This document shows positions 26,088 to 34,871 of a stretch of 64,000 bases of DNA, in pieces (within the stretch, counting starts at the first letter, position 1; each line of letters begins with the position of its first letter). Location of the stretch: assembly GCF_026627445.1 (NCBI RefSeq), contig NZ_JAPNLJ010000003.1, positions 62,001-126,000 of the forward strand, in the 5' to 3' direction. The notes beneath the pieces were generated by a model that was given only the letters and a program-made list of their open reading frames with translations, did no database searches and was not told where the DNA came from. The stretch comes from Streptomyces sp. H27-H1 (GTDB lineage Bacteria > Actinomycetota > Actinomycetes > Streptomycetales > Streptomycetaceae). The translations under genes and the position numbers were made by a program.

Positions 26088-27254
26088 TCAGGACAACTCC
26101 TCCAGGGCCTGGCGCACCGCCTCCAGATCCCCGTCCGAGGCCAGCCCCACGTGGTAGAGCCGCACTTCGGTCGCACCGCGGCCGGCTGCTCGCTTCGCAT
26201 CCTCGGCGAGGGTCCGCGGGGAGCCGCCCATACCGCGGACGACCGTGAAGTTCGCTGCGAGAACTCCCCGCTCACGGCGGTGTTCGGCGAACGGGGCAAG
26301 CAGACCCGTACCCCCCGTACACGGCACGACGACACCGTCCGCGACGGACATGATGTGCTCCGGGTCGACGCCGGCATTCGCGCCGCAGCGGTAGGACACC
26401 GGGTCCGCGTGCACCAGTACCTGGAAGCCGTCCGGGGCGGCCGTGCGGATCGCGGCAACGGCCTCCGCCTGGAGCGTGCGTGCGCAGGCTTCCCTCCACG
26501 CGAGCGTGGCCGCCGCCATCTCGTCGCCGAGGAGGTCCCTCACGGCGCGCCAGCCGCCGGAGGGCTCGGCGCCCCGCCACAGGGGGCCAAGCGCGGAGCG
26601 CACCGCCCTGAGCAACTCGCCTGCGTCCAGTCCCTGGTGTCCGTACCCTGCGCGGCAGGAGGGGCAGAAGCAGAGTGACATCAGGTAATGGCCCGCTTCC
26701 CCGAGTTCCACGCCGGCTGTCTTGTCGTGAGCGTGCAGATGGGTCAACCCGTACCATCCGAGCGACTCCAGCTCGACGCCCCGCGCCCCGGGCCGAGCCC
26801 CGGCCTCGGCGGCCAGGTCGACCAGGTAGGCGCGGGTGGCCGGCTGCGCGATGCAGGGCGCCCAGGGGTAGCGATCCCCGTAGGCGTTGACCACGGAGGT
26901 TTCCGGGTGCTCCGTGCCCATGCGGGAGTTGTGGGCCAGGACGACCCAGGAATGGACGGCCACCCCGGCTTCCAGGAAGGCCCCGGCGGCCTCCGCGAAC
27001 GCGTCGCCCGGCGCCCAGTCCCCGGCGGGGTAGGGCCGCAGGGCGCGGCCGTTCCACCGGGAGCCGAGAGGGTAGAGCGCCGCCGCGTGCGCGGCCGTGA
27101 CGACGCGGTGGCGCGGGTGGCGGGGAGTCAGGGCGCGCGTGGAGTGGTAGGCCGAGGCGAGGGTCACCTGCGATACGCCGAGCGCCGCGATGGCCGCCGC
27201 GGCGCCCGGGTCGCCGTTGATGTCCCAGGGGTACACGAAGGCAGAACTCTTCAC
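26088..27254 (-). CDS. Unknown cytoplasmic protein, TIM-barrel-like, in the sugar locus
   Basis: 388 residues, no signal peptide. Alternating strand/helix pattern (FVYPWDING..., VHSWVVLAHNS, GVELESLGWYG, FQVLVHADPVSYR, EVRLYHVGLA) suggests a glycosidase-like barrel. ELESLGWYG and HADPVS carry acidic residues that could be catalytic. CFCPSCRAGYG looks like a metal or structural Cys cluster, as seen in some uncharacterised glycoside-hydrolase-like proteins. It lies upstream of and parallel to GntR, with the operator between. I do not recognise a named family. Confidence 0.6.
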   Translation of the reverse strand: MKSSAFVYPWDINGDPGAAAAIAALGVSQVTLASAYHSTRALTPRHPRHRVVTAAHAAALYPLGSRWNGRALRPYPAGDWAPGDAFAEAAGAFLEAGVAVHSWVVLAHNSRMGTEHPETSVVNAYGDRYPWAPCIAQPATRAYLVDLAAEAGARPGARGVELESLGWYGLTHLHAHDKTAGVELGEAGHYLMSLCFCPSCRAGYGHQGLDAGELLRAVRSALGPLWRGAEPSGGWRAVRDLLGDEMAAATLAWREACARTLQAEAVAAIRTAAPDGFQVLVHADPVSYRCGANAGVDPEHIMSVADGVVVPCTGGTGLLAPFAEHRRERGVLAANFTVVRGMGGSPRTLAEDAKRAAGRGATEVRLYHVGLASDGDLEAVRQALEELS

Positions 27255-27316
27255 GTTCTCTCTCCTACTTGACGAAGTCCGGGAGCGATCTCTACCGTGC
27301 CTGGATGTGACTGACG

Positions 27317-27330
27317 TTCATGTACGTGAA
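27317..27330. promoter_or_regulatory. Near-perfect palindrome between divergent genes
   Basis: TTCATGTACGTGAA is a 14-bp palindrome with one mismatched pair, 63 bases before the uronate dehydrogenase start and 63 after the start of the divergent unknown gene. A shared operator is plausible. Confidence 0.4.
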
Positions 27331-27392
27331 TCTCCGCAGGGCGCCGGGATCCCTTCGGCAGCCTGTGCGCACTTGTACCGAGGAGACGCCGC

Positions 27393-28202
27393 ATGCCCGC
27401 ACCCCGCACCGTCCTGCTCACCGGCGCGGCGGGAGGCCTCGGAACCCTGATGCGGGGCCTGCTGCCCGCGTACGGCTACGCACTGCGCCTGATGGACTTG
27501 GTGCCGGTCGAGGGTGCGCCCGACGCCGTCATCGCCGACCTCGCGGACAGGGATGCGCTGCGCGAGGCCGTGCGGGGTGTAGACGCGATCATCCACCTCG
27601 CGGGCATCTCCTTGGAAGCCCCCTTCGAGAAGATCCTCACCGCGAACATCGAAGGGACCTACAACCTGTACGAGGCCGCCCGGGAGGAAGGGGTTCAACG
27701 CGTCGTGTTCGCCTCGTCCAACCACGCTGTGGGCTTCACCCCCCGCCCCCGGGCCGGTGACGAGCTGATCCAGGTCCGCACCCCGCACCGCCCGGACACG
27801 TTCTACGGCCTCTCCAAGTCCTTCGGCGAGGACCTGGCGCAGCTGTACTGGGACAAGTACGGCCTGGAGACGGTCTCCGTGCGCATCGGCTCCTGCTTCG
27901 CCGAGCCCACCAGTGTGCGGATGCTGTCGATGTGGCTGAGTCCCGCCGACGGGGCCCGGCTCCTGCACGCGGCGCTCGCCGCCGAGCACGTCCAGCACAC
28001 GGTGGTGTACGGCTCGTCCGCGAACACGCGGCTGTGGTGGGACCTCTCCACGGCCCGGGCGTTGGGCTACGCGCCCCAGGACGATTCGGAGCGCTACGCC
28101 GAGGGGCTCATAGCCGAGCAGGGCGACCTCGACCCGGAGAACCCGGACCACCGATACCTGGGGGGTCACTTCGTCACGAACCCGCCCGTCTGGCCGCACT
28201 GA
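27393..28202 (+). CDS. udh: Uronate dehydrogenase-like NAD-dependent oxidoreductase
   Basis: 269 residues, close to the usual 265 of Udh. Short-chain (extended) Rossmann fold: TGAAGGLG nucleotide loop, YGLSK catalytic Tyr/Lys, and the SSNHAVGF segment characteristic of uronate dehydrogenases. It should oxidise D-galacturonate (and glucuronate) to the aldarolactone, linking pectin breakdown to the dehydratase and lyase of the divergent operon. ATG follows GAGGAGACGCCGC. The terminator at 28480 closes the unit. Confidence 0.82.
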   Translation: MPAPRTVLLTGAAGGLGTLMRGLLPAYGYALRLMDLVPVEGAPDAVIADLADRDALREAVRGVDAIIHLAGISLEAPFEKILTANIEGTYNLYEAAREEGVQRVVFASSNHAVGFTPRPRAGDELIQVRTPHRPDTFYGLSKSFGEDLAQLYWDKYGLETVSVRIGSCFAEPTSVRMLSMWLSPADGARLLHAALAAEHVQHTVVYGSSANTRLWWDLSTARALGYAPQDDSERYAEGLIAEQGDLDPENPDHRYLGGHFVTNPPVWPH

Positions 28203-28246
28203 CCCTCCACAGCCCCCGTGCGCTCGTCACCCGCCGCTCCCAGACC

Positions 28247-28471
28247 TTCGGCGTGGCCGGGTTCGACGACATTCCCGAAGCCGCGTACTTCGCCCCGCCG
28301 CTGACTGCCGTGCGGCGGGACGTAGGCGAGCCGGGACGCCGCGCCCTCGAGCTGCTGGTGCGGGGAGCTGACCGGCGCAAGTCATGCCCGCGGCCAGGTG
28401 CTGGGGTCCGAGTCGAGAAGAACGACGGCACGACCGCCCTCGAGGACCGCGCCGGCTTCCACCAGCAGTGA
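28247..28471 (+). pseudogene. C-terminal remnant of a LacI-family regulator
   Basis: In one frame GVAGFDDIPEAAYFAPPL followed by a TAVRRDVGEPGRRALELLVRG-like stretch matches the C-terminal effector domain of LacI regulators. No DNA-binding domain or start lies upstream; the frame there overlaps the udh gene. After about 28380 the match is lost. It is a decayed gene next to a LacI-type operator (32733) and a ChvE-type transporter, so the original local repressor may be lost. Confidence 0.7.
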
Positions 28472-28479
28472 CAGCCGGA

Positions 28480-28510
28480 TCCGGCCGCACCCCCGAGGGG
28501 TGCGGCCGGA
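28480..28510. terminator. Bidirectional terminator
   Basis: A perfect 14-bp stem (28480-28493 with 28497-28510), loop CGA, followed by CCCGTTTT. It ends the plus-strand unit and the minus-strand permease gene. Confidence 0.88.
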
Positions 28511-28527
28511 CCCGTTTTCCGTTGCGA

Positions 28528-29781
28528 TCAGGAACCGGCCTTGCGCTTGTTGTAGACGTCGAAACCGACCGCGGCCAGCAGTACCAAGCCCTTGATGACC
28601 TGCTGGTAGTCGGTGCCGATGCCGACCAACGACATGCCGTTGTTGAGGACGCCGAGCACCAGGCCGCCGATGATGGCGCCGAGCACGGTGCCGACGCCGC
28701 CGGAGGCCGAGGCGCCGCCGATGAACGCGGCGGCGATCGCCTCCAGTTCGAAGTTGATGCCGGCCTGCGGCGTGCCCGCGTTGAGTCGGGCCGCGAAGAC
28801 CATGCCGGCCAGCGCGGCCAGCACACCCATGTTGACGAAGGCGAGGAAGACGACGCGCTTGCTCTTGACGCCCGACAGCTTCGCCGCGGCCTCGTTGCCG
28901 CCGATCGCATAGGTGTGGCGGCCCAGGATGGAGTTGCGCATCAGGTAGCCGAAGGCGACCAGCAGCACGCCGAGGATCAGCAGCACGATCGGGAAGCCGT
29001 GGTAGCTCGCCAGCAGCAGGGTGAACACCACGACCGCGGCGGCGATGGCGACCAGCTTGGCGAGGAAGAAGCCCAGGGGGAGCAGGTCGAGACCGTAGCG
29101 GGCGGCCTGCCGGCGGCCCCTGAGCTCCTGGAGGACCGCCACCACGAGCACGAGGATCCCCAGCAGGAGGGTGAGGTTGTGGTAGTTCGTATGCGGGCCG
29201 GCCTCCGGCAGGAATCCGCTGCTGATCTCCTGGAAGCCCTTGGGGAAGGGCGCCACCGACTGGCCCTGCAGCACGATCTGCGTCCCGCCGCGGAACAGCA
29301 GCATGCCGGCCAGCGTGACGATGAAGGACGGGATGCCGACGTACGCGATCCAGAACCCCTGCCAGGCGCCCGCGACCGCGCCGATCAGCAGGGCGGCGGC
29401 CAGCGCGAGCGGCCACGGCACGTCGTGCTTGACCATCATGACGGCCGCGGCGGCGCCGACGAAGGCGGCCAGTGAACCGACCGAGAGGTCGATGTGACCG
29501 GCGATGATCACGATCATCATGCCGATGGCCAGGATCAGGATGTAGCTGTTCTGCTGGATCAGGTTGGTGACGTTGAGCGGCTGGAGCAGGATGCCGTCGG
29601 TCCAGATCTGGAACACCACGATGATCAGCGCCAGCGCGAGCAGCATGCCGTACTGGCGTATGTTGCCGCGCAGCGCCCGCGCCAGCAGGGGGCCGATGCC
29701 GCGACCGCCTCCGGGCTCGGCGGGCCGGGCCGTCTTGAGGTCCGTGGTCCCGGTGGTGTCCGTGGTCTCTGTCTGGGCCAT
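28528..29781 (-). CDS. Multiple-sugar ABC permease (GguB/XylH/MmsB-like)
   Basis: 417 residues, about ten membrane segments. The GHIDLSVGSL and GGASASGGVGTVLGA motifs are characteristic of BPD_transp_2 pentose/hexose permeases. Last gene in the SBP-ATPase-permease operon (start 4 bases before the ATPase stop region). Substrate range of such systems includes arabinose, galactose, xylose, and for ChvE also uronates. Confidence 0.92.
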   Translation of the reverse strand: MAQTETTDTTGTTDLKTARPAEPGGGRGIGPLLARALRGNIRQYGMLLALALIIVVFQIWTDGILLQPLNVTNLIQQNSYILILAIGMMIVIIAGHIDLSVGSLAAFVGAAAAVMMVKHDVPWPLALAAALLIGAVAGAWQGFWIAYVGIPSFIVTLAGMLLFRGGTQIVLQGQSVAPFPKGFQEISSGFLPEAGPHTNYHNLTLLLGILVLVVAVLQELRGRRQAARYGLDLLPLGFFLAKLVAIAAAVVVFTLLLASYHGFPIVLLILGVLLVAFGYLMRNSILGRHTYAIGGNEAAAKLSGVKSKRVVFLAFVNMGVLAALAGMVFAARLNAGTPQAGINFELEAIAAAFIGGASASGGVGTVLGAIIGGLVLGVLNNGMSLVGIGTDYQQVIKGLVLLAAVGFDVYNKRKAGS

Positions 29782-29784
29782 GCC

Positions 29785-31332
29785 CTACACCTGCTCGTTC
29801 TCGGTCGCAGCGCTCACGGTCATGAGGCGCATGAGTGATTCCTGGGTCGCGTCCGCGCGGTCCACCTCACCGGTGAGCCGGCCCTCGGTCATCGTGTAGA
29901 TGCGGTCGCACATGCCGAGCAGTTCGGGGAGTTCGGAGGAGATGATCAGAACCGCCTTGCCCTGGGCGGCGAGTTCGGCGATCACCGTGTAGATCTCGGC
30001 CTTGGCGCCGATGTCGATGCCCCGGGTGGGCTCGTCGAGGATCAGCACCTCGGGCTCGGAGAAGATCCACTTGCTGAGGACGACCTTCTGCTGGTTGCCG
30101 CCGCTGAGCTTCCCGGTCTCCGCGAACACCGAGGGCGCCTTGATGTTCATGGTCTTGCGGAAGGACTCCGCGACCCGGGTCTCCTCGTGCGCATTCACCC
30201 AGCCGCGCCGCGCGACCTTGCCGAGCGCGCTCAGCGAGATGTTGCGGCTGATGTCGTCCATCAGGTTCAGCCCGAGGTGCTTGCGGTCCTCGGTGACGTA
30301 CGCGATGCCGTGGCCGATCGCCTCGGGGACGGTGCGGGTGCGGACCTCCTTGCCGTCCAGCAGCACCCGGCCTCCCGTGCAGCGCCCGTACGAGCGGCCG
30401 AAGACGCTCATCGCGAGTTCGGTGCGGCCCGCGCCCATCAGGCCGGCGATCCCGACGATCTCGCCGCGCCGCACTTCGAGCGACACGCCGTCGACGACCT
30501 TGCGCTGATGGTCGATCGGATGGTGGACGGTCCAGTCCTCGACGGCGAAGGCGACCTCGCCCACCTCCGGGGTGCGCTCGGGGTAGCGGTGCTCCAGATC
30601 GCGGCCGACCATGCCCCGGATGATCCGGTCCTCGGAGATGCCCTCGGCTTCGACCGCGATGGTCTCGACGGTCCGGCCGTCGCGCAGGATCGTGACGGAG
30701 TCGGCGACCTGGGCGATCTCGCCCAGCTTGTGCGAGATGAGGATGCAGGAGATCCCCTGGGCCTTGAGCTCCAGGATGAGGTCGAGCAGTTTGCGGCTGT
30801 CCTCGCCGTTCAGGGCGGCCGTGGGCTCGTCCAGGATCAGCAGCTTGACCTCCTTGGCGAGCGCCTTGGCGATCTCGATCAGCTGCTGCTTGCCCACGCC
30901 GATGTCGGCGACCCGGGTGTGCGGGCTCTCGTCCAGCCCGACCCGCCGCAACAGTGACGTGGCGTGGGTGAGCGTCTTGCTCCAGCTGATGATCCCCCGG
31001 TTGGCGTGCTCGTTGCCGAGGAAGATGTTCTCCGCGATGGAGAGGTACGGCACCAGGGCGAGCTCCTGGTGGATGATCACGATGCCGCGCTGTTCGCTGG
31101 CCCGGATGTCCTTGAAGGCGCAGAGCTCGCCCTGGAAGAGGATCTCGCCCTCGTAGGAGCCGTGCGGGTGGACCCCGCTGAGCACCTTCATCAGGGTGGA
31201 CTTCCCGGCGCCGTTCTCACCGCAGACGGCGTGGACCTCGCCGGGGGCGACACTCAGGGTGACGTCGGAGAGCGCTTTGACGCCGGGGAAGGACTTGCTG
31301 ATCGAACGCATCTCAAGGACGGGTCCGGCCAT
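29785..31332 (-). CDS. Sugar ABC ATPase with two ATP-binding cassettes (GguA/MglA-like)
   Basis: 515 residues from the ATG at 31332. First cassette: GENGAGKST and LLILDEPT. Second cassette: degenerate Walker [10 protein letters not shown], signature [14 protein letters not shown] and VLILDEPT. Degeneracy of the second Walker A is normal for this family. It energises the permease at 28528. Confidence 0.93.
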   Translation of the reverse strand: MAGPVLEMRSISKSFPGVKALSDVTLSVAPGEVHAVCGENGAGKSTLMKVLSGVHPHGSYEGEILFQGELCAFKDIRASEQRGIVIIHQELALVPYLSIAENIFLGNEHANRGIISWSKTLTHATSLLRRVGLDESPHTRVADIGVGKQQLIEIAKALAKEVKLLILDEPTAALNGEDSRKLLDLILELKAQGISCILISHKLGEIAQVADSVTILRDGRTVETIAVEAEGISEDRIIRGMVGRDLEHRYPERTPEVGEVAFAVEDWTVHHPIDHQRKVVDGVSLEVRRGEIVGIAGLMGAGRTELAMSVFGRSYGRCTGGRVLLDGKEVRTRTVPEAIGHGIAYVTEDRKHLGLNLMDDISRNISLSALGKVARRGWVNAHEETRVAESFRKTMNIKAPSVFAETGKLSGGNQQKVVLSKWIFSEPEVLILDEPTRGIDIGAKAEIYTVIAELAAQGKAVLIISSELPELLGMCDRIYTMTEGRLTGEVDRADATQESLMRLMTVSAATENEQV

Positions 31333-31443
31333 GGTGGTGCATCCGTTCGACAGGGGGCGGTACGGGCGGGGGCCTGTCGGGTCGACTGCCCCGCCCGTAC
31401 GCACCCGGCTCTGGTGTGGGCTCTCTGCGTTCGGGCCCGGTGG

Positions 31444-32541
31444 CTACTTGAGCTGGCCGGCGGTGTACTGCCCGCCGTCGACCAGGATCTTCTCGTAGTT
31501 CTTCTTGTCGACGCTGACCGGCTGCAGCAGGTACGCCGGGACGACCTTGGCCCCGTTCTCGTACTGCTTGGTGTCGTTGACCTCGGGCTTGCCGCCGGTG
31601 AGCAGGGCGTCGCCCATCTGCACCGCGATCTTGGCCAGTTCGCGGGTGTCCTTGTACACGGTCTGCGTCTGCTCGCCCGCGATGATGGACTTCACCGATG
31701 CCAGCTCGGCGTCCTGGCCGGTGACGATCGGCAGCGCCTTGCCCGAGCTCCCGTAGCCGACGCCCTTGAGGGAGGACAGGATGCCGATGGAGATGCCGTC
31801 GTACGGGGAGAGCACCGCGTCGACCCGGGCCGAGGTGTACGACTTGCTCAGCAGGTTGTCCATCCGGGACTGGGCGACACCGCCGTCCCAGCGCAGTGTG
31901 GCGACCTGGTTGAAGCCGGTCTGACCGCTCTGGACGACCAGCTTCTTCTGGTCGATGTACGGCTGGAGCACGCTCATGGCGCCCTGGAAGAAGAAGGTGG
32001 CGTTGTTGTCGTCCGGCGAGCCGGCGAACAGCTCTACGTTGAACGGGCCCTTGCCGCCGGCGAGGCCCAGGGTGTCGGCGATGTAGGTGCCTTGCAGGAC
32101 GCCGACCTTGAAGTTGTCGAAGGTCGCGTAGTAGTCGACGTCCGCGGTGCCGCGGATCAGGCGGTCGTACGAGATCACGGGGATCTTCGCTTCGGCGGCC
32201 TTGTGGAGGACGTTGGTGAGCGAGGAACCGTCGATCGCGGCCACCACCAGCAGCTTGGCGCCCTTCGTGATCATGTTCTCGATCTGCGAGACCTGGTTCT
32301 CGACGACGTTGTCGCCGTACTGCAGGTCGGTCTTGTAGCCCTTGGCCTGGAACTGCTTGACCATGTTGTCGCCGTCGTTGATCCAGCGCTCCGACGACTT
32401 GGTGGGCATCGCGATACCGACGAGACCGCCCTTGGTGTCACCACCGCCCGTGCCGTCTCCCGCGCCGTTGGTGCTCTGGCCGCAGGCTGTCAGAGCCAAT
32501 GTGAGGCCCGCAGCAGCGAGGCCCGTCAAAACCTTCCGCAC
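31444..32541 (-). CDS. ChvE-type sugar-binding lipoprotein
   Basis: 365 residues with lipobox (LALTACG). The mature part matches periplasmic-binding-protein type 1 sugar receptors of the ChvE/GguA system ([35 protein letters not shown]). First gene of the transporter operon; a promoter with a LacI-type operator lies 190 bases upstream. Confidence 0.92.
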   Translation of the reverse strand: MRKVLTGLAAAGLTLALTACGQSTNGAGDGTGGGDTKGGLVGIAMPTKSSERWINDGDNMVKQFQAKGYKTDLQYGDNVVENQVSQIENMITKGAKLLVVAAIDGSSLTNVLHKAAEAKIPVISYDRLIRGTADVDYYATFDNFKVGVLQGTYIADTLGLAGGKGPFNVELFAGSPDDNNATFFFQGAMSVLQPYIDQKKLVVQSGQTGFNQVATLRWDGGVAQSRMDNLLSKSYTSARVDAVLSPYDGISIGILSSLKGVGYGSSGKALPIVTGQDAELASVKSIIAGEQTQTVYKDTRELAKIAVQMGDALLTGGKPEVNDTKQYENGAKVVPAYLLQPVSVDKKNYEKILVDGGQYTAGQLK

Positions 32542-32732
32542 TATTCCTCCAGTGGTATGCCGCGATCGGCGCGACCTCGGCGGGGGCCTCGGATCGGGTC
32601 GAGCGGGGGTCGAGCGCCGGCCCGGGGTGGGAGGGGGCCGGGTTCGCCCGGGGTCGGTACGGCCCAGCGGGCAGCGGGGTGGGTGGACCCCGCGGGAGGC
32701 CCGGATGGGTGCCGCTCTGGGCTGGCGTTACA

Positions 32733-32763
32733 TGAGTGTTAACGCTCACAGAAATCTCGTCAA
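32733..32763 (-). promoter_or_regulatory. Promoter and LacI-family operator for the ChvE-type operon
   Basis: On the minus strand TTGACG (32763-32758) and AACACT (32740-32735) have a 17-base spacer. The operator TGAGTGTTAACGCTCA (32733-32748; one wobble pair) covers the -10 box. LacI-family control is expected. The rest of 32542-32960 shows no gene; a weak hairpin lies at 32930-32951. Confidence 0.65.
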
Positions 32764-32960
32764 GGGCTCGGAGATCACCGTTGGGTATAGCGCGGGGCGA
32801 GCGGAGAGGTGTTCGGGGGAGGCTTGACGGCAGAAATTGCAGCGTCAACAATCAGCTGCGAAGTGGCTCTGCGCTCTCCCCGCCCTCTCGGCTCGGTGCC
32901 GGCCACCGGCACCCGTGCCCGTGAACACCGCCGGAAGTGAACTTCTCCGGCCCGTGGGGG

Positions 32961-34229
32961 TCAGGCGGGCTGCGGGGTGAGGCGCTTATGCCCCTTGCGG
33001 TCGTAGTACGCGGTCATGGCGAAGCCGAAGAGCAGGGCGAGGGCGGTGCCGATCGCGATCATGACCCAGGACCGGGTGAGCCCCGCATCTCCTCGCGCGT
33101 CGAAGTAGAGGATCGCGCGCACCCCGTCGCTGAGCTGCCGCATGGGCTCGAAGTGGGACAGGAAGCGGTAGAAGGCGGGTACTGCCTGCAGCGGCACGGT
33201 GGCACCCGACGAGGGCAGGCCCAGGACGATGAACACGAACATCGACACCAGCTGGCCGATCCCGCCGAACGCGGCGTTGATGGCCTGCACGCCCAGACCG
33301 ACGGCGAGGGCCGCGCAATAGGAGTAGATCCACAGCAGGGGCAGGTGGGACGCGTCCATGCCGAGGAGGGTGACGCAGGAGAGGAGGACCAGCGAGGCGC
33401 TGAGGAGCGTGATGCCCGCGGTCATCACCATCTTCAGCAGCAGCGTCTGGGTGCGGTCGACCGGCACGGTGGGGCGGCGGGTGTGCCAGGGGCCGATCTC
33501 GTTGTCCGCGTAGCCGAGGGCGGTGTCGACGCCGTTGCTGATGACGTTGCCGCCCATGAACCCTGCCAGCACGAGCAGCAGGGTGTAGTAGAAAGCCGTC
33601 AGGCCGAGGCCGCTGCGGGTGCCGATCGGGTGGCCGACCTGGGTGATCACGTTCACCGGGTCGGCGAGCAGCAGCTCCACGGTGGGGCTCGCCTGCGCGC
33701 CGGCCGCTGCCGTGAGCTGTCTGCCGACGGTCTGCGACGCCGCGTGCGCAGCCTTGGTCGTGATCTGAGTGGCGAGGGAGGAGCCGAGGCTGCCCTTGCC
33801 GGGGTTGGTGAGCACGGTGATCGTCGGCTTTCGGGTGGCCCCGGAGGTGGTGAGGGCGGTGACGTCGTCCGTGAAGCCGGCCGGGACGACCAGCGCGCCG
33901 TAGATCCTGCCGGAATCGAGCTGTTCCTGGGCCCGGGCAAGGCTGAGTGTGCGCCAATCGGCCTTGCCGCCCCCGGTGTCCGCCGCGATGGAGGCCGTGA
34001 CCTGTGCGCCGAGGTTCTCGCTCTGCCCGGCCGGCGGCTTGCCGATGTCCTCGTTGACGAGGGCGATGGGCAGGTCGTGCAGGTCCTGGTTGGGGTTGAC
34101 GATGCCGCCCATGTACAGGAGGGACAGCAGCAGGGAGAGCAGTCCGGTGAGGATCGCGGGCACCAGCCACAACCGGGGGTGGCGCAGTAGCGTCGCGGCG
34201 GTGACCTGAGGGGCGGCGGGCTCGGCCAT
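32961..34229 (-). CDS. YhgE/Pip-like ABC-2-type membrane protein
   Basis: 422 residues. One N-terminal helix (LWLVPAILTGLLSLLLSLLY), a long extracellular loop (about 45-215) and five further helices. The NPNQDLHDLPIALVNEDIG loop start is typical for YhgE/Pip and DUF3533 membrane proteins. Such proteins act in export or phage/toxin reception; the partner is not evident here. Confidence 0.7.
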   Translation of the reverse strand: MAEPAAPQVTAATLLRHPRLWLVPAILTGLLSLLLSLLYMGGIVNPNQDLHDLPIALVNEDIGKPPAGQSENLGAQVTASIAADTGGGKADWRTLSLARAQEQLDSGRIYGALVVPAGFTDDVTALTTSGATRKPTITVLTNPGKGSLGSSLATQITTKAAHAASQTVGRQLTAAAGAQASPTVELLLADPVNVITQVGHPIGTRSGLGLTAFYYTLLLVLAGFMGGNVISNGVDTALGYADNEIGPWHTRRPTVPVDRTQTLLLKMVMTAGITLLSASLVLLSCVTLLGMDASHLPLLWIYSYCAALAVGLGVQAINAAFGGIGQLVSMFVFIVLGLPSSGATVPLQAVPAFYRFLSHFEPMRQLSDGVRAILYFDARGDAGLTRSWVMIAIGTALALLFGFAMTAYYDRKGHKRLTPQPA

Positions 34230-34478
34230 GGTTCTCCGTGGGCTTCGGTCGGTCCGAGGACCGCACAGCGGGTGAGAACGGCCGAACGGGGTGATGGCGT
34301 GCTGACCGTACGAAAGCCCAGGATGGGGCCCGCACCCACGCGAGCCGTGGCACGCCTCGCCTTCCTCCCCCCGTTGCAGTACGGATACCGCGACGGGCCC
34401 CTCCCGGAGCCTGTCCTGGCCGGGTAGGACCCGGGACTCAAGCGATCAGGCTGTGCTCGGCGCCTCGCCGCTTCGACG

Positions 34479-34611
34479 TCATGACGGGGTGGGGCCGGCG
34501 AGGTGCTCCGTGAGGCCCGCGAAGGACAGGAACGTGGTCCGGTTGGCGAGCAGCCAGGTTCCGTCCAGTTCGCGGAACGTGTCTTCGTAGTGGCCCGCTT
34601 GGACCGGTGGT
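34479..34611 (-). pseudogene. Fragment of an NTF2/SnoaL-like protein
   Basis: One frame reads AGHYEDTFRELDGTWLLANR and ends in TPS-stop (34479-34481). This is the C-terminal strand pattern of SnoaL/NTF2-like proteins. The upstream part (YRLTSED) continues only in another frame, so a frameshift or deletion has occurred. Positions 34230-34478 hold no gene I can support. Confidence 0.5.
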
Positions 34612-34683
34612 CCTCGCTGGTCAGACGGTACGGGCCGGGAGTGACGGGCGGCCGCAGGCGACGGGCGGGCCGGCGCGGGCGGG

Positions 34684-34840
34684 GCACATCCTGGTCGGGT
34701 ACTGGGTGGTCGACGTCAAGGGCGAGGAGGGGGCTCTGGAGATCGCGTCGCGGGCGTCGGCGTGCCCCGGGCCGGGCGGGAAGCCCGGCAGCGACCCGGT
34801 CGAGGTGCACCCGGTCCCCGAAGGCTCGCCCCAGGCCTGA
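34684..34840 (+). pseudogene. C-terminal fragment of a YCII-related protein
   Basis: ILVGYWVVDVKGEEGALEIA followed by PGPGG and a VEVHPVPE end matches the second half of YCII-related domains. The first half (with the catalytic-site His/Asp) is missing. The open frame begins at 34607, but its front shows no YCII match. Confidence 0.6.
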
Positions 34841-34871
34841 GCCGAGCGGATCCACGCGGGAGGCGGGTGCG

